Assembly (NCBI GenBank): GCA_963782415.1
Contig: CAWAJT010000006.1
Span: 1 to 64,000, forward strand
Length of the DNA stretch: 64,000 bases
Source: Bog-473 sp963782415
GTDB lineage: Bacteria > Actinomycetota > Acidimicrobiia > Acidimicrobiales > RAAP-2
Reading direction: 5' to 3'
Positions 61,655 through 64,000 of the stretch are shown here, in pieces. Under the pieces are notes generated by a model that did no database searches, was not told the origin of the DNA, and was given only the letters and a program-made list of their open reading frames with translations. The position numbers were made by a program, and so were the translations under genes. The stretch's first letter is position 1. Each line of letters starts with the position of its first letter.

Positions 61655-64000
61655 TCAGTCGATGCTGAACCAGGTCCTGACCTTGAGCTCGTGGTCCACG
61701 TAGGGTTCACCGGAGAGGTCAACGACCACCCGGTCGATCGAACCCCCCGTGAACGGGAAGGGAGCCAGGTATTCGGGGGTGACTGCCGAGGCACTGTCAC
61801 GACCGACGCAGATGCCGTCACCGGTCAGGCAGAAGTAGCCCGGCTGCGTGATCAATGGGCCGTGCCCGACCGCCTGGTCGTCCACGTACAGGGTCAGCGT
61901 GCCTTCAGTGCCGGGCATGTCCGGATTGGTGCTCGGGCCCGTGGCGGTGAATTCCGCGGCCAGGACGTGGCCACCCGGGGTGATTGGGGACCCGGCCACG
62001 ACATCTTGGAGGACGCTGCCGATCCAATTGAACGTGTAGCGCAGGCGTCCGTCCTTGACATAGAGGCTGTGGCCGCCCGGCACGCCCCCGGCCGCCCAGA
62101 TCACGCCTTCGACGTCTCCGGACCCGACTCGCACCCCGGCCGCGATGGTGTAGGACCGTCCGGGGATGGCCGGGCCGGCTGATTCGGGCACGTCCGCGCC
62201 GTTGGGATAGAAGACGTACTGGTCGCGGGCGGGTCCGCCTCGCGGGCGCTCGGCGAGGACTTGTTCGATCGCACTTCGGTCGTCGAGCGGCAGGCCCTTG
62301 TAGATGCCTGCGTAGTAGAACCACAGGCCCTTCAGACGGTCGAGCAGCTCCGGGTGGTCCTTTGCCACGTTGGTGGACTGCGAGCGATCGGTTTCCAGAT
62401 GGAAGAGCTCCCACTCGTCCTTCTCGAAGTTGCCCCAGCTCGACAGCGGCGGGTGCACCGTCGAAGCGAGCCACCCGTCATCGTAGATGGAGCGCTGCCC
62501 GAGCATCGTGTAGAACTGGGTCCGCTTGCCCGGCACCTCAGGATCGCTCAGGGCTGCGGCGAAGCTCTCGCCCTCAATCGGGCTCTGCAGGTACCCGTTG
62601 ATGACGTCGGGTGCTTCGATGCCCAGCAGTTCGTAGATGGTCGGTACCAGATCCACCGCGTGAACGTATTGCTGGCGCGGCGATGTTGATGCGTCGATCT
62701 TCATCGGCCAAGACACGATGCACATGTCGGCGACCCCGCCCTCCTCACCGGCCCATCGCTTCCAGTAAGGGAAGGGAGTGTCGAAGGCCCAGGCCCAGCC
62801 CGTGTTGTAGTGGTTGTTCGACGCCGGGGTGCCGAGTTCGTCGATGTGCGGGAGCGTGGCCGCCGTGGTGTCGGGGATGCCGTTGAAGAAGCGCCACTCG
62901 TTGAAGCTGCCGTTCGGACCGCCCTCACCACTGCCTCCGTTGTCCGAGACCACCACGATGAGTGTGTTGTCGATCTGGCCGGACTCCTCGAGGTAGTCGA
63001 GAAGGCGACCGATGCGGTCGTCGTTGTAGGAGATGTAGCCAGCGAACACCTCGGCCATCCTGACGAACAGACGCTGCTCGTCCACGGTCAGCGAGTCCCA
63101 CGGCCGGACGGTGTCGAGCGGCGGCCAGGTTTGTCCGTCAGGGCCGGTCCGTTCGGGCTCACCGTGGGGGTTGATCGACGAGAGTTGGGTACCCTCTGGA
63201 AGCAGGGCCAGCTCGATCTGGCGACTCAGAATGCCCTCCCGGATCGCCTCGTAGCCTTGATCGAAGACGCCTTTGTACCTGTCGGCCCACTCGAGGGGGA
63301 CGAGATGCGGCGCGTGCCCCGCCTGGGGGGCGAAGTACATAAAGAAGGGCTTGTCCGGATCGATCGTTCTCGCGTCGCGGATGAACTCGACCGCCTTGTC
63401 GGCCATGTCGTCAGCGAGGTGGTAGCCGTCCTCGGGCCGGCCCGGAGGCTCGACCGGGTGGTTGTCGTAGACCAGGTCGGGGAAGTACGAGTTAGTCTCT
63501 CCGCCGAGCCATCCGTAGAATCGTTCGAAGCCGCGTCCGAGGGGCCAGCGCCCTTTGTAGGCGGCCAGATTGCACTCCTCGCCAGGTGTCAGGTGCCACT
63601 TGCCGACGCAGTACGTGTTGTAGCCACGAAGAGCGAGGACTTCGGAGATGAAGCCGTTCTCGAAGGGGATCCGCGTCGAGATCCCAGGAAACCCCGAAGC
63701 GAACTCGGCGATAGTGGCCATCCCGTTCGACGTCGCGTTTCGCCCCGTCAGCAACGAGGAGCGGGTCGGTGAGCACAGCGCCGTGGTATGGAAGTTGGCG
63801 AACTTCACACCTCGTTCGGCAATACGCGCCATGTTCGGGCACTCGACGGGTCCACCAAAGCAATCCATGGTGGCGTACCCCAGATCGTCCCAGGCGATGA
63901 TGAGAACGTTGGGCGAACCCTTTGGGGCCTCGGGAGCGAGAAATGGAGCCCAGTCGGGCTCTGAGTCCCTGACGTCGACGGCGATCCTGCCTCTGAACTG
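61655..64000 (-). CDS. Type I sulfatase, 5' end beyond the window
   Basis: At least 781 residues are visible; the N-terminus lies outside the right edge. The metal motif NVLIIAWDDLGYATMD is near the visible start, and CSPTRSSLLTGRN contains the C-x-P-x-R site where Cys is converted to formylglycine, followed by GKWHLTPGE. The second metal site is VVVSDNGGSGEGG. After residue ~560 a beta-rich domain (IIWAAGGV-type, GRLRYTFNWIGSVLQ, LTLYVDDQAVG) resembles a concanavalin/LamG-like module. It should hydrolyse sulfate esters, perhaps on polysaccharides, given the nearby GH5. Export is likely but cannot be seen. Confidence 0.9.
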   Translation of the reverse strand, partial: QFRGRIAVDVRDSEPDWAPFLAPEAPKGSPNVLIIAWDDLGYATMDCFGGPVECPNMARIAERGVKFANFHTTALCSPTRSSLLTGRNATSNGMATIAEFASGFPGISTRIPFENGFISEVLALRGYNTYCVGKWHLTPGEECNLAAYKGRWPLGRGFERFYGWLGGETNSYFPDLVYDNHPVEPPGRPEDGYHLADDMADKAVEFIRDARTIDPDKPFFMYFAPQAGHAPHLVPLEWADRYKGVFDQGYEAIREGILSRQIELALLPEGTQLSSINPHGEPERTGPDGQTWPPLDTVRPWDSLTVDEQRLFVRMAEVFAGYISYNDDRIGRLLDYLEESGQIDNTLIVVVSDNGGSGEGGPNGSFNEWRFFNGIPDTTAATLPHIDELGTPASNNHYNTGWAWAFDTPFPYWKRWAGEEGGVADMCIVSWPMKIDASTSPRQQYVHAVDLVPTIYELLGIEAPDVINGYLQSPIEGESFAAALSDPEVPGKRTQFYTMLGQRSIYDDGWLASTVHPPLSSWGNFEKDEWELFHLETDRSQSTNVAKDHPELLDRLKGLWFYYAGIYKGLPLDDRSAIEQVLAERPRGGPARDQYVFYPNGADVPESAGPAIPGRSYTIAAGVRVGSGDVEGVIWAAGGVPGGHSLYVKDGRLRYTFNWIGSVLQDVVAGSPITPGGHVLAAEFTATGPSTNPDMPGTEGTLTLYVDDQAVGHGPLITQPGYFCLTGDGICVGRDSASAVTPEYLAPFPFTGGSIDRVVVDLSGEPYVDHELKVRTWFSID

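Noticed and set aside
1..64000. CRISPR arrays, rRNA genes, prophage modules
   Set aside because: I saw no regularly spaced identical repeats, rRNA segments, or phage structural genes in this window.

Overview
The window looks like chromosomal DNA of a high-GC actinobacterium, most probably of the class Acidimicrobiia. The reasons are the GTG-rich, tightly overlapping housekeeping operons, TlyA, Ku, a GT87 mannosyltransferase, an AroA-CMK fusion, a small bPH-like actinobacterial protein, and an exported protein with the WLV-SDGG-FSFG repeats common in that class. The placement is inference; no rRNA or marker gene here proves it.

Layout. 1-5.8 kb holds decayed regulator remnants, a TauE/SafE permease, a complete IS21-family element with a 5-bp target duplication, and a GH43-like secreted protein. 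5.8-14.8 kb is a probable genomic island. A complete tRNA-Pro(GGG) gene at 14695-14770 has its 3' half (anticodon loop to 3' end, 43 bp) duplicated at 5795-5837. Between the copies lie a frameshifted PIN gene, a large membrane protein, a frameshifted hydrolase-adenylate cyclase, a small membrane protein, a broken IS110 and an IS481-family element, but no integrase. 14.9-16.3 kb is the first of two near-identical IS256-family copies.

16.3-43.3 kb is a housekeeping backbone. It carries a GAF-GGDEF protein, a lipase-like hydrolase, a gamma carbonic anhydrase, der and a DUF512 protein, ispH, an HD protein, a GT2 and plsC. Next come an aromatic, nucleotide and chromosome operon (aroA-cmk, tyrA, aroH, rluB, scpB, scpA), trpS, and a long minus-strand operon (HAD phosphatase, phasin-like protein, tlyA, nadK, recN, pyrG, nudix, xer, dksA/traR-like, M50 protease). 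A bPH-like protein, a CBS protein and Ku follow.

43.4-64 kb is more accessory. It has a multiply frameshifted exported Ig/WLV-repeat protein, a GT87, and two PilZ genes with the second IS256 copy between them. It continues with a DMT permease, small conserved proteins and an orphan HicB-like protein. A stress/anti-sigma group (UspA, HATPase, STAS), a GH5 lipoprotein, an IS3 element sitting in a truncated lipoprotein gene, and a sulfatase that runs off the right edge complete it.

Common threads. Cyclic-di-GMP genes (one GGDEF, two PilZ) lie beside both IS256 copies. Carbohydrate-active exported proteins recur (GH43, GH5, sulfatase, GT87). Many genes are interrupted by single-base frameshifts, including the normally essential der and tyrA, so some of the pseudogenes here may be consensus errors of the assembly; this should be resolved before biological conclusions are drawn.
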